Assembly (NCBI GenBank): GCA_933228895.1
Contig: OW121852.1
Span: 61,236,872 to 61,300,871 of the forward strand
Direction of reading: 5' to 3'
DNA: 64,000 bases
Origin: Platycnemis pennipes
Taxonomy: Eukaryota > Arthropoda > Insecta > Odonata > Platycnemididae
Positions 1 through 15,500 of the stretch are shown here, piece by piece. Both the position numbers and the translations under genes were made by a program. The notes beneath the pieces were generated by a model. The model ran no database searches and was not told where the DNA came from. It saw only the letters and a list, made by a program, of their open reading frames with translations. Numbering within the stretch: the stretch's first letter is position 1; each line of letters begins with the position of its first letter.

Positions 1-3000
1 ACCCACAAATATAAGGCAGACAGTAGAGCAAACGCAACTGTTGGCATATTGGATTGGCATGTTGGATTTATCACATGGTTGGAAATGAGGATGGAGCATA
101 ATACGATTTTGTATGGTTAACTCCTATTTAACTTCATGTCTAAAACACATAAGAGATATACTTAACAGATAAATCCAAACTTACTGTCAAGCATAAGACA
201 TAAATAGTGTCCATTAGTATTCAACCAAGAACCATAAAAATATTTGGTTAAAAATTTCATATTCTGCATGCACAGCAGTATAGTTTGAGTTTTTAGGCCA
301 AAATGTTTGACAAAAAATGTCAGCTTGCATAAGTAATACTTTTGAGGATACAATATCAGCTCCAAAAATTCTTAACATCTAAGTTCCACTATGAATTAAG
401 GCATTTTAAAAGTTTGTCTATAACTCAGAACTATCATGTTGCCATGAGCAGTAGGAAATAATGAGAATCCAATGTTAAATGTACTTTGATAATTATAATT
501 ATAGATTCAAGAAATGGAAATGTAATATATATACCTTGCTGAAAATTTAGGGCTCTAGAGAATAGATTACCTTACAGCACAGGAATTGTGCTCAGAATAT
601 TTCTGTAATACTCTCATTATTGGAGCATTCCTGGAATATTCTACATTTTCAGAATATACATCAATAATTCATAGAATATTTGACATGTTCATGATGATGA
701 ATATTGTGGCATTTTTGATAACCCCCCCCCCCTTTTCCCTTGTTGGACATTTCCCCTCAGTGGACTAATTACCCTCCGGATTAAGCCGAAGGACTTGCAC
801 GACAGACGTAGCTAACAACAGGTGGAGCCAACGATGCCAACAATGCCTATGATTCCAATATGCATCGATTCTGGACAGCAACATTCCGACAAAGCATGCT
901 GCCATACCGCGCCACCATACTGCGCCACCGCCTCACCCGGGTTGACTTCACTTATGAGGATGAAGACCAGAAGTTTAGCCATCGTACAAGCTGTCATTTG
1001 ATCTGCTACCGCCGGAGTCAGAAAACAGTTCCTGATGCTCCAATGATAAACTTCCACCTAGCCCACTTTACCCATACCACTTTCCCTCCCCTCAAAATCT
1101 ACCTACTGACTATTTCCACGTTAAACCCCATTCCAATTGGACCTAGCCGAAAACACCCCCTCCTTATGCCAGAAAATACCTCCCTTCTCACGCCCTCTGT
1201 TCAAGCTGAGACGCCAAGCTGTTCACTTGCTGGGTATGTGCGACGGTCTCGAGTTAGTTTTGGGATACGCTACGCGGGTAGCCTACATTCGCCAGGATCT
1301 GGCGGCCGACGAGAGTTAGATTACTACGCGAAGTTCGATCCCTATCGCAATTTAATTTTTTCTTTCAGTCACTGCATCGAAAATGTTATCATATTCAATT
1401 TCAAACCCATACGTCCTAATACTCACTTTTATTTACTGTACGTTTGTTATTTAAATTAGATTTACAAATGTACCACTCATAAATTAAGGATGGTCGGGTC
1501 GGATCCAAAGATCCACACGTCTTTCATTTCATTCCCTACTGAAATCATATCCGAAGACAGTATAAATTCAGCTCCGGATCCGAGATTTTAAAATTTCACG
1601 GCTTAGTGATCGATGCCCCCCGCAAATGGAATGTAGGTATGGTAGACACTGATAAGGAGAGATTGTGTAACTCGGTTCACGAAATGAGATTTTATCCGTG
1701 CCACTAAAACAAAATAAATAATACATGTCTTGATTTTATTTGCCATAAAAGCAAGATGCACGAGAAAAAAATAAAGCCAAATTTCATGCGGGTCTCCTAA
1801 ATTCACCAGATTCCCGTGACTCTATGATGGCATAGTTGTTAAAAATGTGGGCTAGTGTACTGCCGGTCACGAGTTCGATTGTTAACACTGCCTAAGAATA
1901 CAGGCCATGCTGTATTCCTAGGGTAATGCAAGTAGGCAGTTAAAAAAAGTAAGATTATCAGAAATTTCATGTCAATTTATACGTCAAAAAAATAATAAAA
2001 TTTGGCAATAGTGAAATGATTGGAAAAATTTTTTATTACAGAATTAGATCATGGAATCATTACGTTAACTATTTCTGAGTGATGCATTTGAAAATCTAGT
2101 TTAAGCGATAGAAGTACAAAAAAGACAGTATCCACACACAAAGGTTGGAAATGAAGGATGATGAAGTTCTTGATTCAATGGCTGAAAGAAAAATTTTAAA
2201 CAGCGATAAGAATTGAACTTCATTACCTGCAGTCCACTACCCCACTCTGCTATTGTGGGCTTACCTGAGTTTGGAGAATGTAGGCTCTCCACATGTCATT
2301 GTACTTTTTTCTTGCAAACCCAGGCCAATGGAGAAAAATTCTGAGACATTTTTTTAATTTTGCTTATAATAGCATCAAAAAAGTCTAATCTCATTTCAAG
2401 ATCAGAGTTACACAACCTCACCTTAGGAGTATAAAATTCTCAATTTTCATTTTAAAGGTTATTATTAATAAGACATTGCAAAATTACTAGTTTAGCAGCT
2501 TGAAATATTCTATAATAATTTTTTCGTCTTAAAAATGGAATCCCCAGATATTCCATAAATGGGATCTCTTGGCCACATTAGAAATTGGGCATTGGGAATG
2601 TGGGCATTAAGTTACTTTGGTGGTTGTCATAAGTTCTGGTGCCAAATGTCCATCAGACAAATAGTTAGTGACATAAACATCAACTGCATTACAGTGTAAC
2701 AACAGTTATTTTTTAATTCCAAAAATATTTGACCAGATATCATTAAACTGACCCTAGAGTAGGTATTCTGAAGACGTATAAATATATGATGCATTAGAAG
2801 AAGTGTTGAGAAACACTCAGTTTTGGTATGAACTTGCTCTTAATCAAAGAAGTCAAGGGATCAAATGTTTAACGTCTCAGCTAATGGATAGGTATTTATA
2901 GTGATGGGAGCAATACATCATGCACCAAGGGAACATTTTTGATCAAAATGAATTTCTTGGCAAAGACATTGGGAGAGGGAGGCCTGGAAAAGAAGGATTG

Positions 3001-3398
3001 ACAAAAAAAAGTCTGCCAAAAAATCTAAATCTGTGTGTTGCATTACTTATTTAAAATAAACAAACATGATTGGGATTAGAGTAAGTACAGTCAAAAATGC
3101 ATAAAAATCTACAGGTAATATCTAAGGCTTTAGATTTTAAATTAGTCAACACAATGATGTAAGTAATGCTCTATCAACCTTGTAAAACAGATTTAGCAAA
3201 TTATTCCAAGCAGAAGACAATGTTACAGGAACAGAAAGAAACTTTAATGAAGGTCAGCAACATTAAAAAGCCAAGCAGGCAAGAGCAAATGCATAAATAT
3301 AATTACTGAAGATGGTACTGGAAAAATGCTGATGCCAAAGCTTGGAAATTATTGGAATAATCCAGTCTTGACAGAAAAAGCTCAGGAGAAAAACATAC
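1..3398. other. AT-rich intron of the CARMIL gene, no exon recognised
   Basis: This stretch should be an intron downstream of the last visible exon. I searched the minus strand for the next helical-domain exon and found none. It holds an 11-base C run (722-732) and a SINE-like fragment (about 1835-1945). Open frames here are short and show no family resemblance. Confidence 0.6.
1835..1945 (+). repeat. tRNA-derived SINE-like fragment
   Basis: A degenerate polymerase III B-box-like motif (CACGAGTTCGATTG) follows an A-box-like stretch (GTGGGCTAGTGTACTGC). The pairing and the tail are not clear, so this is a weak call. Confidence 0.35.
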
Positions 3399-3515
3399 TT
3401 GTAGGTAACTCGTGATGACCCCATGTAAGTCTTCAGTCACTTGCTTCAACTTAATGTCAATAGGATTGCCTGCTTCTTCCCTCCTCTGCATAACTTCTTG
3501 TAGGCGAGGTAATAG
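3399..3515 (-). CDS. CARMIL: CARMIL exon: helical domain, last exon in the window
   Basis: Thirty-nine codons, phase 0: [46 protein letters not shown] of the preceding exon plus LLPRLQEV here matches NSKTLLPNLYHV in vertebrates. The acceptor is TTTTCAG and the donor GTATGT. The later helices, the capping-protein-binding region and the stop codon were not found in 1-3398. Confidence 0.88.
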
Positions 3516-6500
3516 CTGAAAATGAAATTATCAAACAATTCAATCAATTCCTAGAAGAAGTCAAAGAAAAATTGACATAACACACTGAAAGGAATAAAAA
3601 TGTCAGAATACAGTAAGTTCTCGACTTATGCGGATCCGAGTTACACAGATCCAGAGTTACGCGGATGTTTAGTCAGGCTGGTGATATGCTTGCATTTTTC
3701 CACGTTTCTGTTGCCACGACACATTCAACCTTGTGACGAACCGCGACTCATTGCCAAGCACGCAAGAGGTGATGCCAAACTATGAGTGTTCAGCACGCCA
3801 ACTCTAGTTTAAGATATTGCATAGTTTGAAAGGAGATATTTTATCATTGTGATGGTGAAAAAGTCTGATGTGATCAGGCATCAACGCTTTTTTTCGGCAT
3901 CGTTTGACCTTTTTAGTTTTACATTGTTACAATGAGTTTTACATTGCAAATAGCCAAAACTTGGATGATAAGGAGAAAGGATGATATTAGAGAGTGGTTT
4001 TTAAGGTATGTAGAAAGATGGAAAAGTTAGATGAATATAGAATACATATGAGGGCGAGAGGGTAATGCTACAGGATTAAATGAAGTTGCTGAGGGAATCG
4101 CTAGCTGGAGTTAATGAATGGGGAAGATCACAAGGGGCAGTGATATTTTTAAGGCTCTGATTGAGGGTAAAATACTAGGAAAGTGGAGTAAGAGAAAAGG
4201 AAGAGGAGAGGTTATTTGGATAAAAAGATGAGATAGGTTAAGTAAAAAGAGGTCAAGACAACATTAGAAAAGTAAGTGTTGCAGCTACATAGGAATATTA
4301 GGAGTGATTGTTGTTCATCAAAACCTCTGATAATCATTACAGCACCTTTAATAATCTAAATATAAATTTTTGTAAAATACATATATAATTGTGTTTTAAG
4401 GACATACCCCTTTAATATTATCTAGGATCAGGCCTGCATATAGGGAGGACCCACAAATTTGATTTTCTATAGCATGAATAGAGATGGACCAAAATAAAGA
4501 CAGGTCGAAAGAAAAGAGTGGTCAAACTGGCACTATCATTTGCCAGTGAACAGTATATTTTATTGGAATGTTATTCATAATTTTTGGAGAGATATGTATA
4601 CATGGGGCAATTACTGGTGTGAGCAATATCCCAATATTCATTAGTGGATGTATTAAATATTATGCAATTTGAATGTCTACGTAAGAGTACAAATGTGATA
4701 TTTACATTCATAAATGCACATAATGTGACATGTTTAGTAATACATTAATTTAAGCATATCACAAGTCCTATGATCACCTATGTTAAAGGTGGAAGTTGTG
4801 AACAAGCCTTCCTTGATTTGCAAGACCCAAAAAGGGACTTATTTTCAGGGACTAGTGATGGCATAGGGGTTGGGGTGGAGTATGCCTCCAAACTTGCAGT
4901 AACCAGCCCCTTCGGTGGAGTATTCCAACTTGGCATCCCAGGGCCTCATATGCAAAAATTTAAGCATTTGCGGCATATCATTGTGGAAATATTTTATATT
5001 CATGATCCTGGGATAATAAAATAAACAGTGTGGAATTTGACCATTGTATTTGTATGAATTAAAAAAAACGTTCATCTAGAGTTTCTAAAATAAACACATC
5101 ACTCTTCAAAACATGATCTAAGAATATAAATAATTACAAGAGAGCTTTCACGTATGACAAAAACCTTACCAGTAAACTTGATCACAGGAATAATAAAAAG
5201 GAAGTATGAAAGTATGGTACCATATTTTTTTAGATCATATAAGGTACTGGTAACATGAAAAACTATGCTATTTGGAGCCCGAGATCATAATGCCTTCTCT
5301 AGGCTTAAAAGAATTAAACATCAAGGCATGATTACCTGCTTAGAGTTATCCGCATCCTTAGTTAGTCCAAGAGCATGCTCAAAATCTACACCTTGAGCCG
5401 CAGCTGCTTCCCGGGACATTGTACGAATTGTGTCCTGAGTTTGCACCACAAGCCTGTCAACCATCTGCTGCGTAGAACTTAACAGGAACCCCTATGACAT
5501 ACGTATAGTTCAAAATTAGCAATATTTCCTTCAATAAAGAAATGTTAAAATATATTGGTAGTAGAATTCTCCAAACTCCAGACTTTAGCGACAGCGTGTG
5601 GTATTTAAAAAGTGGCCTGTTTAACAAGTGGAAGCCAGTTTATTTTGCCCATACTGAATATCCATATCAGACATCAGGATGGTTGTTGACTTAAAAGATA
5701 AAAAATGAATAAAAGGAAGGTATCCATGGAAATAAATTTTTTAAATAGTCAACAATTTGTTGTCAATAATTAGTTGGAAACAATTCTCCTTTCATATTAG
5801 ATGAAATTCTTCATTTAACCCCTAAAAACATTAAGACATTTAAAACTGATATAAGAAATAAATTGAAGATCTATAATAGATACATATAATTAGATTAGAC
5901 AAGTCATAAACTGCACAACCCCAAAACGGTAGAGGATAGTAAAATAACTACAGTTGTTGATTTTAGTGACAATACTCCACATGATGGCATATCAATCCCT
6001 GGCAAAAATGAAGGGTAGGAAAACAACACGATGGACGGTAGGCGGAAGGTAGCGGTACCCACGCCTTACCCTCGAGCGGTGGTAGAGGAAAGGTAGTTTA
6101 GAGCATTTGGAGGGTAGAGGAAGGGTAGAGGAGATGTAGTGCATGGGTAGTGGAAGGGTGGCACGCACGCCCCTGGTGGGTATGGGAAGGGTAGCACATG
6201 CACCCGTGGTGGGTAGTGGAAGGGTAGGGGAAGGGAATGAGACCAGAAAGCGTACAATTTGTGGTGGAAAGAACCGTTCAAGAAGCAGATGTAGGGTTCA
6301 CGAGCAGGACACAAAAATGTTAACTAGATCATGGAATTGTACAGAGGAGCTGTACTCATTTAGCCATACAAACTGGCTATTAAAAAAATCACTAGCATTA
6401 GTGCACCTAGAACTAAAAATTGGGAATAGAACACAAGCTGAAGAGGAGCAATACATTAAAGTTAATGTACGAAAGATTAGTGATTACTATGATATGTGAG

Positions 6501-9500
6501 TACTATACTAATAACCTAATCCTGTGTGTCCTAATCATCTATAGAGATTCGACCTATTGACTATGCATCGACGCAATGGTTCATTAACGCTTTTCCCTTT
6601 TAGGAAAGCTTTGTTGGAGAGCCTTATATACAGTCGCTGGCTGGCATTAATTCATTTGTAATAACTAAATTACTTAAATATTGATACTGCCATATTATGC
6701 GCCCTTGGAGCATTTCCTCAATGACCATTTCTAGGATAAAAATAATATTGACCGTTATGACTATACATAACTAATATTATTTCAACTCCAGGGGAGATAA
6801 ATAAGAGTTTCCTCAACAACGTGCTAATCATATAGGTACACGAATTTCTCGATAGCCCGTGCGCTGCGTTGCTCTGTTGTTACTCCCTGGCTTATGTTTA
6901 ACCAGTTTAACCTTGGGTCCGAGAGATAACAGCATTGTGAAGCCCTTGGAAATGCAACGATCGACAAAACTACCATGTGCAGTACAGAAAACTATGTAAA
7001 ATTAATGATTTCCCAAATGGCAGGGCGTGTATTTAATAATCTCCCGCTGCAGGCAGTCATCATAACAGTCGAATATATTTAGTTTCATCTCTAGGAAACT
7101 TAATTTTGATTGTTTTTAAATTGAGAGAATGATAGGTGACGGCATGTCCAAAATGATTCCCTGTAAATTCGCCTCCGAAAACAGCTGACTAAATAAAGGA
7201 GTGCAATTATTACATTTTAGTAATTATTTTACTCCTTTATTAATTACCCTTTGTTGTTTTCCTTTATTAATTGGAATAGCTACTGAAGTATAGAAATCAT
7301 AATTGTTTCCAGCTATGCGATTTACAAACAGTCCAAATTAAAGTTCCTAGAAATGCACGCACTACATTTTACCGTAATTTCCACTGCCTACCAATATTTG
7401 GCATTGAACTATTTTGAAAGCAAATGAGCCTCTACATTGCAATTATTACGTATTCATCAGATGAGCCACATGATCCCAGGTGCTACGATGTAGCCTACAT
7501 CTGATCTTCCAGCATGTTAAAGTGGGTTTATGGCAAAGCCAGCATGAAATTGTCGTTAGCGTGATTATAGCATCGGATTCAAGAACCCATGCCGGCAATG
7601 GCAATGTTCACGTAAAATATCTCTCTCAAAATCTATTTCTCAAAACCCATCGAAAAGACGTTAGAGAAAAATTAGCGTATAAGGATTGATCATATTTGAA
7701 TTAGAATTATGCTTCAATCTCACTCGAATGTTTTTTTTCCTAAGGCTAACTGGTAGCAGCAGGTTAGCCATGTGTGTTCAGGCAGGGGTAGAGGAAGGGT
7801 AGCACTACCCTTTCCTTACCCTCCACGGTGGGTAGGGCGGAGGTAGGCGGTGGGTAGCCGTGAGACCACCAGGGAGTGTAGACGGTGGGTACGCCTACCC
7901 TCCGTTTACCCTTCACGGTGGGTAAGCGGCGTGTAGGCCTTGAGCATTCACGCAAGGGTAGAGGAAGGGTAGCGCTACCCTTCCCTTACCCTCCATGGTG
8001 GGTAGGGCAGAGGTAGGCGGTGGGTAGGCGGAAGGTAAGTGACGGAGTTCCCAGTGAGGGTAGTGGAAGAGTAGTGCTACCCTTCCCTTACCCTCCACGG
8101 AGGGTAGCGGGTGGATAGGCGGAGGGTAAGCGACGAAGTTCCCAGCGAGGGAAGTGGAAGGGTAGTGCTACCCTTCCCTTACCCTTCACGGAGGGTATAG
8201 CATGGGTTGACGGAGGGTAGCTACCCACCATGGAGGGTACTACCCTTCCTTTACCCTCTGCCGACCCACCATGAAGGAGATTATTTTTGCCAGGGATGGA
8301 TTGTTCCATTGAATACATTTAGCATTATGGCTAAGAAAGATGCTAAATGAAGTAACAACTGGCAAACTAGAAATTAAGTTAGCTGCCCAAATACTATCAA
8401 GTAAACAATCTACTTAACAAATAACATTAGTCAATTAACATCCAAGATTTATTGTTCAACAAGGTAAGAATGACAAGCAAGTCAACTTTGTCAGTAATAT
8501 AGAGGGAAAAAAACCAAAACAAACCTGCTGAAGTCGGAATGCCTGTCCATTACTGTATTTTTTGGGTGATACATTTCTGTGCAGGAGATCTTGTATCCGT
8601 CTCATAATTATTTCTGTTCTCTCAGCAGACATTTTCATGCACGGCATAATGTCAAACACAGGAAAAGGCATGTACCTCAATGTGAAGTTACTATGTGAAA
8701 GGGGATAAAAGTAAAAATTTATATTAGTACGGAGCACACAAAGAGACAATAATAAATATCCTCCATCATGGGATATCATAAATAATTAATTAATAATTAT
8801 TAAGTTGTTTCTTTATGAGTGACTTTTTTGCATTTGTCCATCAGATTAGCCACTTAACCATCACAATGATGCAAAATTCCCCTGGGCACAAGGCTGACAA
8901 AACCCATTTCATCACAAGCCAAGAAAAAAGTAGGTAATTTAAATGCACATATTAATGGGCTTAATTATTATTTATAGCCAATAATGGTATTTTGGGTGTT
9001 TTTCTTTAGGCTTCTTTGCATCTTTTAAGAAACAAGTCTGATTTAGAGAAATAGAAAAGATATCTTCTACCAGTTAAAAAAAAAAGTTAATTAATATGGT
9101 TTAATGTTTATGGCATAATTGTGATATTTTTACAATCATACATATGATATTGTTCAATATAAAAATTAGCATGAGTAATAACCATATCCCAGACAGCACA
9201 GATTTTGTATTAATACTGTATTACAGTTGCATTACAATCATATTACAAAAGAGGGCTATTTGTTTTACAAATGTGTTAAGGCCGTTTTACACAGTTAAAT
9301 TTCTTGTACAAGAACTTGTTCAATGCGCAATTGTATTGTGTACGAGTTGTTCGTAAAATTTCTTATACAAGAAATTAGTTCATACTCTATTTTATTGGAT
9401 GAAACCGTCAAAGATCCATTCCGTAGCTTCTGTGCATGACATGTGACAGCAGTGATGAGTTGTTTAGTATTCGTAAGGCTGATGTTCTGTGTTTGCGATC

Positions 9501-12500
9501 ACTTTTATTCCTATTAGCACAAGAAATTGTACCATGCACAATGGCGTTTACAGCTCTAGTACCATGGTATACAGTTGTATTATGGAGGCAAAATACAAGG
9601 AATTTACAAATTGTATTATGTTTGTAATTTAGATCCAAATTACAATCATTTTACAAATTGTATTATTGTTGTAATTTAGATATAAATTACAATTGTTTTA
9701 TAAAAAAATTATTTTGCATTTTCCCTGTAATTTAGTAGGAAATGCAAGACTTTCAAGTAAAAAAGTATTTGCTCTGTTACAATAAATTTATTTTATTCAA
9801 AAGAGAACTGTGGTCAAACATAGATATTGCCACGCACAACAAAACGGGTATCGCCTCAATGCTTATCATGAACTTCCACCAAATAACATACATAGCAACG
9901 GTATACAAAACTATCGATTTAAAAAATATCTACAAAATCCTCAACGAAATAATCAAGTTCATTAATGAGCTCACTGGAAAAGGTACAAGTGTTACACATA
10001 ACATTTGTCTTTATAACTCAGGCATTTTTTAAAGATACGTGATTTCAGTTATCCCCTGTAGGAGTGAAGGAGTGAGAAGTAAACACTATGTGGAACGCTC
10101 ATGCACATTTGGCGGGTTCCCAGTTAAAGGGTGAACAATTCGTGGGTCTGGTCACACAATGCATAAACTGGTCAAGTTCAAGTACTAAAGCATGTCTCAT
10201 CATCATGCAGTATGTCCCATCAAAATATCATCATGAAACCATACTTAACAACTTCTACGAATGAGTGGGTGCTTGTCAATACAATAGAACCAGTACAATT
10301 TCGTCCATCCACACAAACATGGAATCACACGAGTTCATACATAGTGTAACCAGGCCCAATAAACCATGACTTAGCTTGTAGCCAACCACGCTCCACAAAT
10401 CAAGACAATTAAAATTATTACACAGAGGCATTAAGGAAAAATACATCACACTCTTACCAAGATCTAAATCGTAACAATTATGTTCAAAAGAATTTACACT
10501 TCCCATTACCTCTCACAAACAGTATAACTCATTTAGGACTTAGTACGCACATGATTAAAGCTTGCTAACATTGCTAACTGTGGGTTGGTGGATTCATAAT
10601 AAACAAACATAAATTAGCAATACTAGCAGTGTCCTGCGCAAAAGAAACACAATAAGGCTTTGCATGCGCACAAACAAAACTTTAGTATTATTATTTGTAT
10701 TACAAATGCATTGGCACTACGAATTGTACATTCTTGGTATTTTTATGTCATGTTACAATCATATTACCATTGGCCACATATGCACTTTCGCATGCGCGCG
10801 CATAAGACGTTTGTATTATTTTCTGTATTACAAATGTAATGCAAATATTTTATGAATTGTATATTCTTGGTATTTTGATGCTGTATTACAATCATATCAC
10901 CATCGGCCACATAGTCATCTTCGTATGCACGTGCATAAGACGTCTGTATTATTTTCTGTGTTACTATTGAAATACATTGGTTTTATAAATTTGTATATTC
11001 CTTGTATTTTTGATGCTGTAATACAATAGTATTACGATTGATTTGTATGAAATGTTGTACAATACAATTGTATTAAAAAGTTTTTACGAAAACTATACAA
11101 TTTGTAACTGTACAAGGGAATTACAATTTTTATACCAGCAGCTGTGTTGTCTGGGGACTTTATAAGCATGGTTTCAACAAAAAATATGAAGAAGACACAT
11201 AAGCATCACAATGTACGAGCAGAGGTGGAAAAAATAATTACCTTTCCAAAGCATACGCTAAATCAGCATACCCTTGCAACGTTATGTTGTTGCGATCATA
11301 TATAATATTGCGGAGGCGAGAGTTGATTTGAAGAGCTTTAGCCAGCAATTTAGCACCACCATCTCCCATTAAATTACCACTGTAAGATAAAATGATATTG
11401 AATTAGAACTCCATAACAAGCTGGAGTATTAAGAAACAAAATACTTCCTACAAATGCTGTAAAAGTAGCCTTTGCCAAAAGGGGAATATTTGTATTCAAG
11501 GCTAATATATGGATGCAATTAAAAGAAAGGCATTCACCCATTTGACAGAACTTGGTTGGTTGGTTATTTAGGGGAGGCGACCGACAGCTGAGGTCATTTG
11601 CGCCATATAAGATAGGTGGATAATTGGATAATGGTAGGAGTTTTCAGGGAATGGAGGAAGGGTGGAGAGAAACCCAGCGTCGGCATTAGCCTACTCTTAA
11701 CGAAAGGTGCCAGGGGGACCGCAGCTTAACATCCCATCCGACGGACGGAGTACTGAACTTGAAATGCCCTCCACTAGGCACTCAAGTGGGGACCGGTTTT
11801 CCACTGAAAAATCCACCACTGCCAGGAATTGAACCCGGGCCCTCGGGATGGGAAGCCAGTACTCTAGCCACCACACCGACCCGATCCCCCATTTGACAGT
11901 ACTACTTTATCATTGGAAACAACACCTCAACTGACCAAAAACTCAAAGACAACTGCTCACTGTAGCAAAAATCAATTTTATTATACCCTATTGGAAAAGC
12001 CTTATACACAGCAAGAGCCAAAATGACTATTCAGATGTCTACATGACCATGTAGGTAATTGGCTACATTGTCACGGAAGACAAAACACTTGCACACAGTG
12101 TAGGTAACAACACAGTCGATTACGCAGCGCAGGTAGCTACACACCCACTTCTTGGGTTAACATGAATGTGATTTAAACTTCATGAAAGCAATATGAAATA
12201 CCTACATGAGTTTGAAGGTTGAAATATAGACAATATAGGTAGTACTTCATTTGGGTAATTTTAAAAACCACACAGGGAAAAGAACATTAAATCAAAGAAA
12301 ATTGAACATACAATTTAAGGAATGATACTAGCATGGACTCACATTATGTCATGCAATTAGATAAGCTAAATGTATTTTGAAGATATTAAAATGCATGTAC
12401 TCAACAAATATGGCTACCACCTGGTCAACAAGATTTAAGTAGGTTATTATCACAAGATGATCTGAATTAATTCAAGTATCAGATTTATATCTAAATTAAC

Positions 12501-15500
12501 CCATTACTTAAATGGAATGCTGTCAAACTCACTGCCATTTTAATGAATAAGAATTGTACTTCACTGAATGGGTTTGAAATTTTGACTTATACTTTGAATT
12601 ATGCACTTTACTCCAATAAAGGCATTCACTACCAATGGTCAAATAATTTTCTTGACAACTTGAGCATGAAGCCAATAAAATTCCAGTCATTACAATTTTA
12701 GGAATAAAACAATACTGATGTATGCTTAAAATCTCACCTTATGTCTATACTCTGAAGGCATTGATTACTTCCTAAGGCATTAATAAGATTATACAAATCT
12801 GACTTCAATTTGGAGTCAGGTATAGACAAAGACTGCAGAACACAATCTTCTTCCTGAAATAGCAGATAAATTCACATTATTCTTTGTCACATTAAAATGC
12901 CGCCAAAAAAATGTTGAGACATCATGATAGTGATAGATTTACCAATTTAGGGCTATGCGGTTGAGTTTCAGCCTAATCAGCTGTAAAGGAACTTAAGTTC
13001 GACTATTCAGTAAAAGTATTTTCTTTTTCTAGGAATATTTACATTAATCATTGGGATAGGCTTACTACAACTCGACCAACAACAAGATAACTACACTCTT
13101 ATTCAGCTTGCAAAATTCTGGTTAATATTCACAGACAATAAATATTTCCTTTCACTCGTCATCTCCGATTTGAGCCTCGACACATTTAAACCATTCCACA
13201 CCATCATTTTCTTACTGGTTTCTTAATCTTTATTCTTGTTTGTGGTTAAAATAGTTTTCATATTTAAATGCTGTACGTTTTTACATGCTTTCAGCTATGT
13301 GTTAGTCAAATCATAGGTGTGGCTTCCCTAGAATCACAACCAGCAGCATGCAACAAGTGACCACAATAATGATGAATTCTTCAGTAATATGGAGAAAAGC
13401 AGCACAAGTGGATCACGCCTGTTTGTGTCAATATAACCAAGAAGCAGAGAATGTGTTAAGTAAATGTGGGGTTTATATGTAACACAGGTTCCCTGAGTAG
13501 ATATGCACAATTTTTCCCAAATATATCAAATTGAATTTTACCAATCATGAAATCCAACACCACACTTACAATTTTTGAAAAACTCGATATGGCCACTCAT
13601 GGAAAAACTACATGAACTATACTTACACAGCAAACTAAGAATGACATCTTTTAGGTTAGCAAGATACAGTTAAAACTAAAGTTTCAATAATTGAAAAAGA
13701 ATGTATGTACCTGAATCATTTGCACCACAGCTTCCATCACACAGGCTATATGCTTCGCCTTCATGTTGATCAAATTTCTTCCCAAATTCAAATGTTTAAT
13801 TGACTTGTTTTTGCTTACTGCTGTCACAACTGAAGCCAATTCAACATCCATATCTGCAAAATATGAGCATATGATGTAAATATCTCATATTATGATGGAT
13901 AACACTGGCAGCATCACATTCACCCAAGATCCACTAGAATAAATGTAACCTTTTAGATGAGCCAAAGGGAGTTAAGTTACACTGTGGCAATACAATTCAA
14001 ATAATCACATATGTCGACAGATGAACACCATAATGATAAACAGCAACATCAAGAACAAGAGTTCTATACATTCCAGTATAAAGGATTAGTTTTTTTTCCC
14101 ACAAAGATGGTAATAAAAAATCTTCCTCTATCTTAACAAGCAATGCCAGCATTAGGCTACTGAAAATGAATTTTCAGTGACTTTTTACCAAGTAAGTGAA
14201 CTCCAAATACCTTTGTTATCTCCAAATATTTAATTCTCTTTGAAATTAGCTGAAATTTTTTTCTATCTGCAACATTTTAAATATAATTCAGTACAAGATT
14301 ACATCCTAATTTTTCTGGATAAGTATATCATCAGTTATAGAATGGTTATGTTTAAGAAACTAACTTGTTTTAAACAATAGGGTGAATTCAATAGGCCAAA
14401 ACAGATTATACCCATTTCAAGCAAAGGAAAAAATTTGAAAAAAGGTGGCCACTCACAAGTGGGAAGCACAGTATGAGAGCCAGGTCCTTATCAATGCACT
14501 AACCAAAATGCCACTTCATGCATAAGGACCTACTTGGGGGCACTGTGTGCAGGGGAATGTGTCTGTTATGAGCTGGATTGAAAGTTTGGGGAAAGTACTC
14601 ATGACTCTTGGAAAAAGTAAGTGATTCATTTGAATTATGTGCCACCAAGGAAAAACTGTTTATATTTAAAACAACCTTAAAAGATTATTTTTGCTAAAAA
14701 AAGTTATTTGAGAATATGGCATTTCAAATACAGTAGAAGTTTGCTAAGATGAGTACCTATGGCTTATAGCAATATTACCATAACAATTGACTGTTTTACA
14801 ATTGTAGATCTACAGTGAAAAGCATAATGAGTTATGTCAGTTCTAACAACTGGTCATCTGCCATGTGAACATAATGTGCCAATTTTGCCATGATTGCCGT
14901 CTCAGTTACATAACTTGTGGTGCACAACACATAAGCAACAACATGGCATAAAAGGATCGGGCCTGTTTTGATCATCATAATCTAAGCAGCAGGGAGCGTG
15001 TTAAGTAAATTCGGCTTTTCATGTAAAACAGGCTATGGAGTAACATTTTAAAGCTCTAAACACTTATTTTTCCCCGTCCATCAAATTGAAATTTACCATC
15101 CATCAAATCCTACACCATATCTGTGGAGGACAGTATTACAACTTAGGTATGCAGTATGTTATCACTATGAAAGAGAAGTAAAAGTTGCTCTAATGCACCA
15201 CCAGTTATTCTCACCATGCTCATCTCTCACAAAGTAATGCCTTGAGAGACTACATTTTGTCAAGTTTGCCGTGATTGTCACCTTGGTAGCATAACTCGCA
15301 GACTGGTTGATGATATCGAATTGGTGACGAATTTTATCATTTCTTTATGAAGCGTATGGTTTTCAGCATTGACTGATTCATTGTTACAGATATTTAAAAG
15401 TTCACCATCACTATAACTAGTCGCTATGATACATGACAACAGGGATGATAAGTGAACCTTATAATGAGTGAATTAGTGACTTTCATCAGCACTTATTATA

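Larger units (their letters stand above)
5997..8295. mobile_element. Non-autonomous DNA element with TIRs and minisatellite arms
   Basis: CCCTGGCAAAAAT at 5997 is mirrored by ATTTTTGCCAGGG ending at 8295. Immediately inside both ends lie tandem GGGTAG/GGAAGGGTAG-type repeats (about 6013-6236 and 7780-8281), and the 1.5-kb centre looks unique. AT flanks both ends, which may be a 2-bp target duplication. No transposase is recognisable; open frames here only read through the repeats. It lies in the intron between the exons at 5336 and 8525. Confidence 0.7.

Noticed and set aside
6143..6499. 118-codon frame beginning with GRVAR/GRVAH repeats
   Set aside because: The first third is translated minisatellite and the rest has no known similarity.
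7780..8281. CRISPR-like array
   Set aside because: Repeats are adjacent and degenerate with no unique spacers, and the host is a eukaryote; it is a minisatellite inside a transposable element.
9280..9600. Separate nested MITE with AAGGCCGTTTTACAC end
   Set aside because: The left end is suggestive, but I could not fix a matching right end or target duplication, so it is only mentioned within the larger element.
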